Assembly: GCA_005801425.1 (NCBI GenBank)
Contig: SYDY01000019.1
Coordinates: 33,765-97,764, forward strand
Reading direction: 5' to 3'
Source of the DNA: Bdellovibrionales bacterium
GTDB lineage: Bacteria; Myxococcota; XYA12-FULL-58-9; SYDY01
DNA length: 64,000 nucleotides
Below the pieces are notes generated by a model. It saw only the letters and a list, made by a program, of their open reading frames with translations, made no database searches and was not told the DNA's origin. This document shows, in pieces, positions 37,720 through 46,174 of this stretch. Positions within the stretch are counted from its first letter, which is position 1. Each line of letters starts with the position of its first letter. A program made the position numbers and the translations under genes.

Positions 37720-38610
37720 CTAGATACCAATTTCACGCGTGATGTTGAAACCGATCACCCACTGTTTATCGCGGTTGCTTCCTGCCACCACACCATCGGA
37801 ACTCATGAGAGGATAGTTGCTTGTGACGATAGCAAACGTGTGGCGGTTGGTTATTAATTTTACACCACCGGCCATGGCAGGCATATCGCCGCGGTAACCC
37901 GCAAAGGGTACGGTGGTTTCCCATGTCAACGCGACCAAGTCGGTGAGACGTATTTCAAATCCACCCGACGCAGCCATGGACCAGTCTGTATCGGACGCAA
38001 GCTTTCGCTTGCCGTTGAAGCTGTTATCGCCTGTGGAGCTGCTGTGATAGAGGAGCCCGCCCGTGAGCTGCAAACGATGCCAGAGCAGTTTGCTTGCCAA
38101 GAGCTGTGCAAAACCACCCGCTGCATCTTTGGCGTTTTTTTGAGAAAACCATGTGACGCCGCTGCGAAGGGCCATATTCACCACGTGTTTTTTCTCGTGG
38201 AGAAATTGTCCGCGCACATCGAATTCATACACGTCTTGGCCGAGACTGGCGTTGGCATTGATTCGATACACGCCGACGTCCAGAAAATCGAAAATGCCGT
38301 AGCGAAGTCCCAAGCCAATGCGCAAAGCGCCTGAATCAAACCCGAGAAAGCTCTGAAAGGCATCTTCGGTAAACGCTTGATTGGTGCGATGGTTGACGAC
38401 CATTTGAAAGGATCGTTTGCGTATCGGTGTTGGTGAATAGAGTGAAAGTAAACGGTCATACACGGCGTAATCTTTGCCGTACCATCCTTCGGATTCGGAG
38501 GTTTCTTCGATCGGCGTTTCTTCGATTTCTTCGATCTCTTCGGTTTTTCCCTCAGCCTCAGAGGGTGCTGTGAGTGCCAAACATAATGCAAAAAATGGGG
38601 TTCCGATCAT
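37720..38610 (-). CDS. Predicted DUF5777-like outer-membrane beta-barrel
   Basis: A 296-residue protein with a short signal ('FFALCLALTAPSEA'), then an acidic stretch (EEIEEIEETPIEETSE), then a beta-barrel pattern with 'SFQMVVNHRTNQAFTED' and 'RIGLGLRYGIFDFLDVGVY', resembling DUF5777 barrels. Such barrels co-occur with small c-type cytochrome-like proteins in other bacteria, and here the neighbour is exactly that kind of protein (4 bp overlap). Function unknown. Confidence 0.68.
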   Translation of the reverse strand: MIGTPFFALCLALTAPSEAEGKTEEIEEIEETPIEETSESEGWYGKDYAVYDRLLSLYSPTPIRKRSFQMVVNHRTNQAFTEDAFQSFLGFDSGALRIGLGLRYGIFDFLDVGVYRINANASLGQDVYEFDVRGQFLHEKKHVVNMALRSGVTWFSQKNAKDAAGGFAQLLASKLLWHRLQLTGGLLYHSSSTGDNSFNGKRKLASDTDWSMAASGGFEIRLTDLVALTWETTVPFAGYRGDMPAMAGGVKLITNRHTFAIVTSNYPLMSSDGVVAGSNRDKQWVIGFNITREIGI

Positions 38611-38966
38611 GGCACCATATCCTTCCAGAAGATGAATATGTCTTTTTCTACGGTGGTGAGCTTGGGTTCAGTTTGAGGCATGCGGTCATTTGCGACCTGG
38701 TCGATGACCCCTGAAATGGCACCGCTAACATCCGCGCATGTTGTGAGTCGTAAAGAAGTTTCATGATACTGGGACACATTATGACACTGGTCAATGCATC
38801 GTTGTTGAACGATGGGCTTGACGTTGGCATCATAATAAGCAAGAGCATCCCCGGCACAAAGTGCTTTGGCCTCCGGGGTATTGCTATTGGAGTCGCTATC
38901 CAATTTCTCGCCACAGGCCATAAGGCTTACGCTTGCAATCAATGTCATCAAAGATAGTCGGATCAT
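38607..38966 (-). CDS. Small lipoprotein resembling planctomycete-type cytochrome c, CxxxCH
   Basis: A protein of about 119 residues with a clear lipobox 'SLMAC' near residue 16. The body shows 'YYDANVKPIVQQRC' then C-IDQ-CH, followed by 'NDRMPQTEPKLTTVEKD' and 'FWKDMVP', the usual end of one-heme cytochrome-like domains (MPP, then W..G/P). The heme motif has three residues between the Cys instead of two. A longer start at 38984 is possible. It overlaps the barrel gene by 4 bp. Confidence 0.62.
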   Translation of the reverse strand: MIRLSLMTLIASVSLMACGEKLDSDSNSNTPEAKALCAGDALAYYDANVKPIVQQRCIDQCHNVSQYHETSLRLTTCADVSGAISGVIDQVANDRMPQTEPKLTTVEKDIFIFWKDMVP

Positions 38967-39067
38967 GGTGTCGTTCTTTGCCATACTCGTAAACATCCGA
39001 CAACCAAAGAAATTACCAAAGAAATTACGCTGGTCATTGAAGATGCACTGATTTAATGTACTGACGC

Positions 39068-40120
39068 ATGTTTCCAATCGGCGATGAACCCAATCCGTCT
39101 GGTACTGCGTGGATCACCTGTACGCTGATCGCAGCGAATGTGTTGATCTTCCTTGGGCTGTCAGTGCCGTTGATGGGTGAAGCGCCCTTGCCACAGGACC
39201 CCGCATTTCTCGAATATGTCCAAATAGTGGCACAGCGTACAGGCATCAGTTTACGCCAAGCAGCAGCCTCGGTGAGTGCCTACGATGTGTTTGTTTTTAC
39301 GCATGGCTTTAAACCAGCCCATCCTGAAATGGTCGATTTATTTGTGTCGCTGTTTTTGCACGGCGGCTGGATGCACCTTTTGGGAAACATGCTGTTTTTG
39401 TGGATTTTCGGCAACAATGTGGAGGCATTCGCGGGGCGTGTGGGTTATTTTTTGATCTATTTTTGTACGGGGATCATCGCCACGCTTTCTTTTGCCGCAT
39501 TTAATTTAGATTCACACATGCCGCTTATTGGTGCTTCTGGGGCCATATCAGGCATTTTAGGCTGTTATTTTCTGTGGTTTCCTCTTAATCGTGTGCGTCT
39601 TCTTGTGGTGTTCTTTTTCTTTATCGATGTCATCATGTTGCCCGCACGTTTGGTTTTGGCACTGTATGTTCTCATTGAAAATCTTGCGCCGTTGTTATTC
39701 GGAAGTATGAGTGGCGTGGCTTATGGTGCGCATCTTGGTGGGTTTGTGAGCGGCTATTTGATTGCCCGCGCGCTTCAGGGGGCGATCATGCGCCGTCAAG
39801 GGGGACGTTGGCGTCCAGCATCGCCTGTGGTGCCGTTGCGTTCCATACCTGCGGTGGATGTATTTGCGAGCGCTGATTTGCTTACCCGTGATGCGCGTTT
39901 TACTGAAGCTCTGGAAATGCTCGCACAGTTTGTTGAAGAGCACCCAGGTGATCTCCGCGTGGCCTCTGCCCATTTGCGCATGGGACTGATTCAACTCAAA
40001 GGGCTGCATCATCTATCGGCGGCACAACATCATTTTCAGCGGGTTTTAGAAAGCAATCCACCACCCGAAGTGGAACATGCGGCGCGGGAGGCGTTGGCGT
40101 CTGTTTTCAAAGTATTGTAG
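39068..40120 (+). CDS. Rhomboid-family intramembrane serine protease with C-terminal repeat region
   Basis: A 350-residue protein. Six or seven membrane helices contain the catalytic Ser in 'LIGASGAISGILG', the His in 'YGAHLGGFVSG' and the 'HGGWMHLLGNMLFLWIFG' loop. An insertion of about 50 residues follows the first helix. After residue 240 a soluble tail with TPR-like helices ('LTRDARFTEALEMLAQFVEE') is fused. Divergent from the cytochrome-like lipoprotein. Confidence 0.93.
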   Translation: MFPIGDEPNPSGTAWITCTLIAANVLIFLGLSVPLMGEAPLPQDPAFLEYVQIVAQRTGISLRQAAASVSAYDVFVFTHGFKPAHPEMVDLFVSLFLHGGWMHLLGNMLFLWIFGNNVEAFAGRVGYFLIYFCTGIIATLSFAAFNLDSHMPLIGASGAISGILGCYFLWFPLNRVRLLVVFFFFIDVIMLPARLVLALYVLIENLAPLLFGSMSGVAYGAHLGGFVSGYLIARALQGAIMRRQGGRWRPASPVVPLRSIPAVDVFASADLLTRDARFTEALEMLAQFVEEHPGDLRVASAHLRMGLIQLKGLHHLSAAQHHFQRVLESNPPPEVEHAAREALASVFKVL

Positions 40121-40121
40121 C

Positions 40122-40139
40122 GGCGGTTCGCGAACCGCC
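40122..40139. repeat. Perfect 18 bp palindrome after the rhomboid gene
   Basis: GGCGGTTCGCGAACCGCC is a perfect palindrome that starts 2 bp after the rhomboid stop codon. Sequences of this kind, with TAG/CTA flanks, recur as dispersed repeats in many bacterial genomes. No T-run follows, so terminator function is not evident. Confidence 0.75.
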
Positions 40140-40175
40140 CTATGTTCTGTCAGACGCTTCGACTAATCATCCCCC

Positions 40176-41318
40176 ATGACACAATGGATCTTAGGTGGTG
40201 CTTTGGTACTGATCGTGGTGGCTTGTCTGGGCTGGATCCGTTCCCTTCAGCGGCAATTTGAGCGTGTGGCGAACGAAAATCAAACGCTTGCAGAACGATC
40301 ACGTGCACTGCAAGCAGAAAAACAAGTCGAACATCTTACGACGCTTCAAGGCCAGATGGCTGTGATGATGCATCAGGTGCAGCAGCGCATGGATGCCATG
40401 GGTGGTGCGGTGGGTGACCGTGTACACCGTGTGCAGGGAACCCTTGATGAACGCCTTGGGATGCAAACCAAATTGATGGGTGAAGTGCAGCAGCAACTTG
40501 GCGCCTTGGGTGAGGCCACCAAAAATTTACAAAATTTGGGACAAGAGGTGGGATCGCTCACCTCACTTCTGCGTGCGCCTAAGCTGCGCGGTAATTTGGG
40601 TGAGCTGTTGCTTGAAGATGTTCTAAGGCAGGTGCTGCCGAGAGAATCGGTGACCATGCAATATCGTTTTCAAGGCGATAGTCGCGGTACGGTGCAGGCG
40701 GTGGATGCCGTGATCCATTTGGGTGATCGTTTGGTGCCTGTGGATGCGAAATTTCCATTGGAATCGTTTGAGCGATTGCTGAATTCAGGCGACGATGCTG
40801 ACAGGCTTGCCGCACGCAAAGCATTTCTTGAGGTGGTGCGCGCGCACATCGATTCCATCGCCGAAAAATATATTCGTCCTGAACAAGGCACCTATGATTT
40901 TGCTCTGATGTATATGCCCGCAGAAAATATGTACTACGAAGCGGTGGTGCGCACCGACGATGCGCCGATTGATATTGTGGCGCATGCCACGAAGAAAAAA
41001 GTCATCCCCGTATCGCCCAATACTTTGTATGCGTATCTCTTGACCGTGGCATATGGCCTTAAAGGCATGCAAATAGAAAAGAAGGCCGAAACCATCCGTG
41101 GTGATTTGGCCGGATTTCAACGTCGTTTTGCCCAAGTGTTTACATCGTTTGAAAAGGTAGGGCGCAATCTTGATCTTGCGTACCGTGGTTATGAAACTGT
41201 GGCCAAAGATGTGAGAAAACTCGACATCTCGGTGGGTAAAATCACCGGAGAATTGCAATTTGATGAAGAAGCGCTTTCATTGCCGGCACCGGATCCTTCC
41301 CTGAACGATGCGGCTTAG
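40176..41318 (+). CDS. rmuC: DNA recombination protein RmuC
   Basis: A 380-residue protein with an N-terminal membrane helix, a long coiled coil (about residues 25-135) and the RmuC nuclease-like core with 'LRGNLGELLLEDVLRQVLP' and 'VPVDAKFPLESFERLL', including the PD-(D/E)xK-like Asp and Lys. It limits DNA inversions at repeats in E. coli; the mechanism is not settled. Followed closely by sixA. Confidence 0.93.
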   Translation: MTQWILGGALVLIVVACLGWIRSLQRQFERVANENQTLAERSRALQAEKQVEHLTTLQGQMAVMMHQVQQRMDAMGGAVGDRVHRVQGTLDERLGMQTKLMGEVQQQLGALGEATKNLQNLGQEVGSLTSLLRAPKLRGNLGELLLEDVLRQVLPRESVTMQYRFQGDSRGTVQAVDAVIHLGDRLVPVDAKFPLESFERLLNSGDDADRLAARKAFLEVVRAHIDSIAEKYIRPEQGTYDFALMYMPAENMYYEAVVRTDDAPIDIVAHATKKKVIPVSPNTLYAYLLTVAYGLKGMQIEKKAETIRGDLAGFQRRFAQVFTSFEKVGRNLDLAYRGYETVAKDVRKLDISVGKITGELQFDEEALSLPAPDPSLNDAA

Positions 41319-41328
41319 GAGGTCTCCC

Positions 41329-41805
41329 ATGGAACCATGTGTTGTGCTTATGAGGCACGCAACCGCCCAGAAACATGGGACAAGCGATTTTTCACGTGAA
41401 CTTGCTCCGGAAGGTCATGGGGAAGCGGTACAGCAGGGAAAGCTTTTGCACGCTCTTGATCTTGGTTTGATTCAAGTGGTTGCAAGCCCGTTGGTTCGTA
41501 CGGAGCAAACCGGGATGCATGTTGCTGAATGTTTGGGGATCTCATGTATCACGGATCCACGTCTTGCGCCCAGCCAAGGGATGGCGGCCATGTTGCAAGC
41601 ATTGCGATCCCACGTGCTTATTGTTGCGCATCAGCCCGATGTGGGCGATTTGCTCGGGTATTTGCTTACCGGTGATGTGCGGGCTGTGGCGGAATTTGCA
41701 CCCGGTACTGTGGCAGTGGTTGGTTTTAAGGGTGCTGTGCGTCCTGGGGGTGGGTTCCTCCGATATCTGTTGCCGCCTACGGGTGCAGTGGTACAAGGTT
41801 GTTGA
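41329..41805 (+). CDS. sixA: SixA-like phosphohistidine phosphatase
   Basis: A 158-residue histidine phosphatase with 'VVLMRHATAQ' (catalytic RH) and the second His in 'VLIVAHQPDVGDLLGYLL'. Length and layout fit SixA, which in E. coli dephosphorylates the His of the ArcB/NPr systems. AGGAGGT lies about 6 bp upstream of the ATG. Its stop overlaps the next ATG (TGATG). Confidence 0.88.
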   Translation: MEPCVVLMRHATAQKHGTSDFSRELAPEGHGEAVQQGKLLHALDLGLIQVVASPLVRTEQTGMHVAECLGISCITDPRLAPSQGMAAMLQALRSHVLIVAHQPDVGDLLGYLLTGDVRAVAEFAPGTVAVVGFKGAVRPGGGFLRYLLPPTGAVVQGC

Positions 41806-42782
41806 TGACACGTCCTAATCTCGCCATTATTTTTACAGGTGGCACGATCAGCATGACCCATGCTGCCCACGATGGCAGTGCTGTGCCTACTTTAGGTCCC
41901 GATGATATTTGCAGTGCGGTCCCGCAGCTGCACGAATTTGATTTGGATGTCATTGAATTTTCACGACTTCCTGGGCCCCATGTCACCCTTGAAACGATGC
42001 TTGCATTGCATCTGGAGATTCAAGCGGCGATTAAGCGCGGTGCACGCGGTGTGGTCGTGACCCATGGTACCGATACCCTTGAAGAAACGGCATTTGTTCT
42101 CGATATTTTGCATCAAGGCCCCGAACCGATTGTGCTCGTGGGCGCCATGCGAACCAAAGATGAGCTGAGTTGGGACGGGCCTGTGAATTTGTACGCAGGA
42201 TGTCTCGTCGCAGCGTGTGAGGATCTGCGCGGACAAGGCGTGGTCGTGGTGATGAACAACACCATCAATGCTGCAGCCGAAGTGACCAAGAGCTATACCG
42301 AGGCGCTCGATACGTTTGTGAGTCCTGAGATGGGGCCTCTCGGCATTGTGGACATGCACCAGGTTGTTTTTTACAGACCACGGTTGCGCAGGTTTCATCT
42401 CCCCATGCCATCGCATACGAATGCGCGTGTTGAAGTGCTGTACACAACCCCAGGATCTGATGACGTCTTGGTTCGTGCGGCCGCTGCGGCAGGCGCACAA
42501 GGGCTTGTGATCATAGGCCTTGGACGTGGCAATTTGCCACCCGCGATGGCGGAAGCGGTCATTGATGTCGCGCGAAGTGGCCTTCCTGTGGTGCTCACCA
42601 CACGGTGTTGGGGTGGCCGTGTGGCGCCCGTTTACGGTTATGCAGGCGCAGGAAGTACATTGCGTGATGCGGGCGTTATTTTATCGCCATGGTTTACACC
42701 TGGAAAAATCAAAATGCTTCTGATGTTGGCGTTGGGGTTGGGATATGATCGGGAGAAGTTGGGGCGTTTGTTCTCTGTGTGA
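41805..42782 (+). CDS. L-asparaginase
   Basis: A 325-residue amidohydrolase with the first Thr motif 'IIFTGGTIS' and the second 'GVVVTHGTDTLEETAF', plus 'LVGAMRTKDELSWDGPVNLY' (part). No signal peptide is visible, so it is probably a cytoplasmic type. It begins in the stop of sixA. Its last 74 bp overlap the convergent gene on the other strand, a long overlap for this window. Confidence 0.92.
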   Translation: MTRPNLAIIFTGGTISMTHAAHDGSAVPTLGPDDICSAVPQLHEFDLDVIEFSRLPGPHVTLETMLALHLEIQAAIKRGARGVVVTHGTDTLEETAFVLDILHQGPEPIVLVGAMRTKDELSWDGPVNLYAGCLVAACEDLRGQGVVVVMNNTINAAAEVTKSYTEALDTFVSPEMGPLGIVDMHQVVFYRPRLRRFHLPMPSHTNARVEVLYTTPGSDDVLVRAAAAAGAQGLVIIGLGRGNLPPAMAEAVIDVARSGLPVVLTTRCWGGRVAPVYGYAGAGSTLRDAGVILSPWFTPGKIKMLLMLALGLGYDREKLGRLFSV

Positions 42783-43818
42783 AGTGTTCATCCACACGTA
42801 CTCTCTGCGAATACACCACCGTCGCCCAATGTTTTCCCCAGAAAATATTGGGAATTTCTATGGCCACTTCTACACGGTAGTTGCCAGGTTGTGGCGACAG
42901 ATAGGTGAGCTTGTTGCCATGTGTACGCATGATTTCGGCACCCCCGCGAAGCAGTGAAATACGTGTACGTTTGGGATCGGAGGTGCTCACATACGCACGT
43001 AATTTTTCATGTTCATGGATAAAGTAGAATTGGGGATCGCCTTGCAATAAGCCTGCGTAGCAATAGAATTTTTGTGCAAGCAGTGAGGTCATGATGTCGG
43101 AGGCTCGAGAAACATCTTCATCGTAGGATTGTGCAGTGGCGATGATCCATTGGCGCAATGAATTTTTCAACCAAAAATGTTCGGGGGGGAGCGTTGGGCA
43201 TATCCCGAGAGCGGGTGTGTCGACCATTTGATCCCATAAATGCAAGACCTCGGGCTGTGCGGTGTACAACTGTGCGGCCAGCAACGTGGGATTGATTTCA
43301 CGAACGATCTGCGAAGGAATAAAAAAGAGTGGGTGATCGGGCCTGGGTTCCAGGATCTCAATGCCTGTCGCGCCATCAAGCCTTCCGGTCCATGGGGTGT
43401 CACCGCTGCGTGGGGTGGTGATGATTGGAAGACCGCCTGCACCTCGGACCTGCTGCGCAGGCTCAATACCCGAGAGCACCATGTGATGCGCGGGTTTTAG
43501 AGAGATCAAATTGCCCACACTGGTGCTGTACAAGGGCGATGGAAATAGGGTGACGCCTTGGATTTCTTTGCTTTCATGTTCCTTGCGAGAAGGATCGGAA
43601 ACGAACAAGAAATCGAGCTTCATGGCTGCTGCGGATTGGGCCAGGGCATCGAGATCGGTGGATTGCAATGCGTAAGCACCCTGCCATGTATCACGTGGTA
43701 CCACAGGCTTGGGACCGAAAGAGGGGATGTGCAGGGTGCGGTTGCGCGCATAGGCCAAGCCCAAAGCGCCGACCAAGAGCACCAAGACCATCAAAAATAC
43801 GTACCGTGGCTTGAGCAT
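42709..43818 (-). CDS. Membrane-anchored protein with degenerate PHP-like domain
   Basis: About 369 residues with an N-terminal membrane helix ('RYVFLMVLVLLVGALGLAYA'). 'LAQSAAAMKLDFLFVSDPS' resembles the PHP-domain start 'A...GLDFLAVTDH', but the metal-binding His is replaced, and other His ligands are hard to place. The C-terminus looks like a small beta sandwich ('PGNYRVEVAIEIP'). Met codons also lie at 43848 and 43869. Function unknown; probably non-catalytic if the PHP reading is right. Confidence 0.55.
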   Translation of the reverse strand: MLKPRYVFLMVLVLLVGALGLAYARNRTLHIPSFGPKPVVPRDTWQGAYALQSTDLDALAQSAAAMKLDFLFVSDPSRKEHESKEIQGVTLFPSPLYSTSVGNLISLKPAHHMVLSGIEPAQQVRGAGGLPIITTPRSGDTPWTGRLDGATGIEILEPRPDHPLFFIPSQIVREINPTLLAAQLYTAQPEVLHLWDQMVDTPALGICPTLPPEHFWLKNSLRQWIIATAQSYDEDVSRASDIMTSLLAQKFYCYAGLLQGDPQFYFIHEHEKLRAYVSTSDPKRTRISLLRGGAEIMRTHGNKLTYLSPQPGNYRVEVAIEIPNIFWGKHWATVVYSQRVRVDEHFTQRTNAPTSPDHIPTPTPTSEAF

Positions 43819-43902
43819 GGGTGACCCTTGTTGATTGGCACCTGGCATACTATCAAACCCGCAGATCACGCCAGCTTCAATATACAGAAAGGCCGCCGAC
43901 CC

Positions 43903-45132
43903 ATGGAAAATCTAAATGACTTGTTTGCGATTGCGAGCGCTTGGCATTTTGGATGGCTTCTTCTCTTTGCAGTGGGCTTGTTTTTTCAATGGCGACGACG
44001 AAAGAGACTGGCATTGCAAACCTTGCCGGTTCCCACGCTATCCTCTCGGGAACCTCAGCCGATCACTGATTTGCCTGGGCTTGGAACAGGTTCTGACGAA
44101 GATGTGGCGCAGACGTTGCGTGATCCGCCCCATATCCAAGACACCGATCCGGATGTGGTTTCGTTTGAGCCTCCTCTCATTGCTGAAGGTGTGGATCCTG
44201 CTTGGCGTCGTGGTCTTGCCAAAACCCATGAATCGATTTTTTCCAAACTGCAGGGGCTTTTTTCTCGTGCAACCGAGATCGATGCAGGGGTGCTTGATGC
44301 ACTTGAAGAAATTTTGCTGACCGCCGACGTGGGTGTACGCCTGTCCATGCGATGGATGGATGATTTGCGGGGTCGTTTATCGCGTGGTGAATTAAAAAAT
44401 GCCGAGGATGTGCGTGCGGCTTTGCGGGCTCTTGTGCTTGCAACGCTTGAGGCGCCGCAGTCCCAAGCCATGGATGTCGAACATTTGATCAAAAGCACCT
44501 TCACGAAACCTTATGTCATTATGTTTGTGGGTGTGAATGGGGTTGGTAAAACAACCACCATTGGCAAAATGGCAAGTAAACTTACGAAGGCAGGCCTTCA
44601 AGTGGTCGTGGGAGCAGGTGATACGTTTCGTGCTGCTGCGGCCGAACAGTTGGCGATTTGGGCTGAGCGTTCGGGAAGTGTCATGATCCGCGGTGAAGAA
44701 GGCACCGATCCTGCGAGTGTTATTTTTAATGCCATAAGCCATGCGCGCACCATCGGTGCTGACGTGGTGTTGGCAGATACCGCAGGTCGTTTGCATACCA
44801 AAACCGAACTTATGGATGAGATCCGCAAGGTCAAAAAGGCTGCAGGCAAAGCCCGCGACAACGCCCCCGACGAGGTATGGCTCGTTGTGGATGGCACCAC
44901 AGGACAAAACGCGCTGCTGCAGGCCAAAGAGTTTCACGATGTCTTGGCACTTTCGGGGATCGTGCTCACCAAATTGGATGGAACAGCCAAAGGCGGCGTG
45001 GTGATTGCCATCGCCGATGCGCTCAATATTCCTGTGCGCTATGTGGGGGTTGGGGAAACAGTGGATGACCTCAAACCGTTTGTGCCGAAAGCATTTGTTG
45101 CGGCATTGTTTGAAGAGGACTCGGATCTTTAG
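43903..45132 (+). CDS. ftsY: Signal recognition particle receptor FtsY
   Basis: A 409-residue SRP receptor. An N-terminal membrane helix ('WHFGWLLLFAVGLFFQW') replaces part of the usual acidic A domain. The NG GTPase follows with 'GVNGVGKTTTIGKMA', 'DTFRAAAAEQL', 'DTAGRLHTKTELMDEIRK' and 'TKLDGTAKGG'. The ATG at 43903 (MENLNDLF) is preferred; the frame is open 25 codons further. It starts the ftsY-zapA-gmk run. Confidence 0.95.
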   Translation: MENLNDLFAIASAWHFGWLLLFAVGLFFQWRRRKRLALQTLPVPTLSSREPQPITDLPGLGTGSDEDVAQTLRDPPHIQDTDPDVVSFEPPLIAEGVDPAWRRGLAKTHESIFSKLQGLFSRATEIDAGVLDALEEILLTADVGVRLSMRWMDDLRGRLSRGELKNAEDVRAALRALVLATLEAPQSQAMDVEHLIKSTFTKPYVIMFVGVNGVGKTTTIGKMASKLTKAGLQVVVGAGDTFRAAAAEQLAIWAERSGSVMIRGEEGTDPASVIFNAISHARTIGADVVLADTAGRLHTKTELMDEIRKVKKAAGKARDNAPDEVWLVVDGTTGQNALLQAKEFHDVLALSGIVLTKLDGTAKGGVVIAIADALNIPVRYVGVGETVDDLKPFVPKAFVAALFEEDSDL

Positions 45133-45144
45133 TAAATAATAAGC

Positions 45145-45477
45145 ATGGCCCCACGTGTGCGAACGCAAGAGACGCCTGCCCGTACGACCGTTGAAGTTCG
45201 TTTGCTCGGCCATCGCTTGGTATTAAAAGGCGATGGCGATCACCACAAATTGCAGCGTTTGGCCGATTATGTCCAAGAAAAGCTTGCCGCGGTGCAAAGC
45301 CATGCGTCGAACAAAACCAACGGGCAACGCCTTGCATTGGTGACAGCGCTTAATATTGCCGAGGAATTTTTGCATATTCAAGATGAGTTTGAAGCGTTTC
45401 GTGCGGAGATCATTGCACGATCCCAGGCCATTTTGCTTGAAATAGATGCAGATGCTGAGGCGACCAAGGTGGCATGA
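45145..45477 (+). CDS. zapA: Cell division protein ZapA
   Basis: A 110-residue FtsZ-associated protein: N-terminal strand region 'TVEVRLLGHRLVLKGDGD', then helical 'KLQRLADYVQEKLAAV' and 'NGQRLALVTALNIAEEFL', the typical ZapA pattern. It follows ftsY by 12 bp and is separated from gmk only by a perfect inverted repeat. Confidence 0.87.
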   Translation: MAPRVRTQETPARTTVEVRLLGHRLVLKGDGDHHKLQRLADYVQEKLAAVQSHASNKTNGQRLALVTALNIAEEFLHIQDEFEAFRAEIIARSQAILLEIDADAEATKVA

Positions 45478-45486
45478 TCGTCGTCG

Positions 45487-45572
45487 TCATAAATGGGGAC
45501 ATGCTACATTAACGCGTCATTTTGCAATGCACTTGTTTATGACGCGTTAATGTAGCATGTCCCCATTTATGA
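45487..45572. repeat. Perfect 34 bp inverted repeat between zapA and gmk
   Basis: Arms at 45487-45520 and 45539-45572 are exact reverse complements, with an 18 nt loop. The element starts 9 bp after the zapA stop and its right arm covers both possible gmk start codons (45557 and 45569). There is no T-run after the stem on either side. It looks like an inserted palindromic element (REP/MITE type). Confidence 0.92.
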
Positions 45573-46174
45573 GACGCGGTATTCCTGTTGTGGTGTCGGC
45601 GCCCAGTGGCACTGGCAAAACCACGTTGTGTCATCGTGTGATTAAAACCTTCGGCGGTGCGGAGTTTTCCGTATCGTATACAACCCGTGCTCCGCGCGGC
45701 CATGAGCGTAATGGATCGTCCTATCATTTTGTGTCTGAAACACATTTTGATGAATTGATTGCATCGGGTGCCATGCTCGAATGGGCGCCTGTTTTTGCGC
45801 ATCGTTATGGTACGGGACGCGATTGGGTGTACGAGCGCTTAAACACTGGTGTTGATGTGCTGTTCGATATCGATGTGCAAGGTGGCATGCAGATCAAGAA
45901 AGCGTTGGGTGAAGCGCTTCTTGTGTTTGTCTTGCCGCCATCCATGCAAGAACTTGAGCACCGTTTGCGGGGACGTGGCACCGATACCGAAGAGCAGTTG
46001 CAGATCCGTTTGGGCAAAGCCCGCGATGAGATCGCACGTTCCAAAGATTACGATGTTTTGATTGTGAACGATACGTTGGATATTGCTGTGCATGAATTGG
46101 GGTCATTACTTGTGGCCGATAGGCTCAAACATGTCGATCGCGATGCATTGATTGCACAGGTCCTAGGCTCATGA
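45569..46174 (+). CDS. gmk: Guanylate kinase
   Basis: A 201-residue kinase converting GMP to GDP, with P-loop 'SAPSGTGKTTLC', 'SVSYTTRAPRGHE' and 'FDIDVQGGMQIKKA'. I use the ATG at 45569 (MRRGIPVVV); an ATG at 45557 adds four residues. Both lie within the right arm of the inverted repeat and neither has a visible Shine-Dalgarno sequence, which is odd for an essential gene. The last 4 bp overlap kynB. Confidence 0.93.
   Translation: MRRGIPVVVSAPSGTGKTTLCHRVIKTFGGAEFSVSYTTRAPRGHERNGSSYHFVSETHFDELIASGAMLEWAPVFAHRYGTGRDWVYERLNTGVDVLFDIDVQGGMQIKKALGEALLVFVLPPSMQELEHRLRGRGTDTEEQLQIRLGKARDEIARSKDYDVLIVNDTLDIAVHELGSLLVADRLKHVDRDALIAQVLGS

Noticed and set aside
44392-45213. 273-codon open frame on the minus strand
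   Set aside because: It lies antisense to ftsY, is rich in Cys, His and Phe, and resembles no family.
45487-45572. Reading of the zapA-gmk palindrome as a rho-independent terminator
   Set aside because: No T-run follows the stem on either strand, and it would cut off gmk within an apparent operon.
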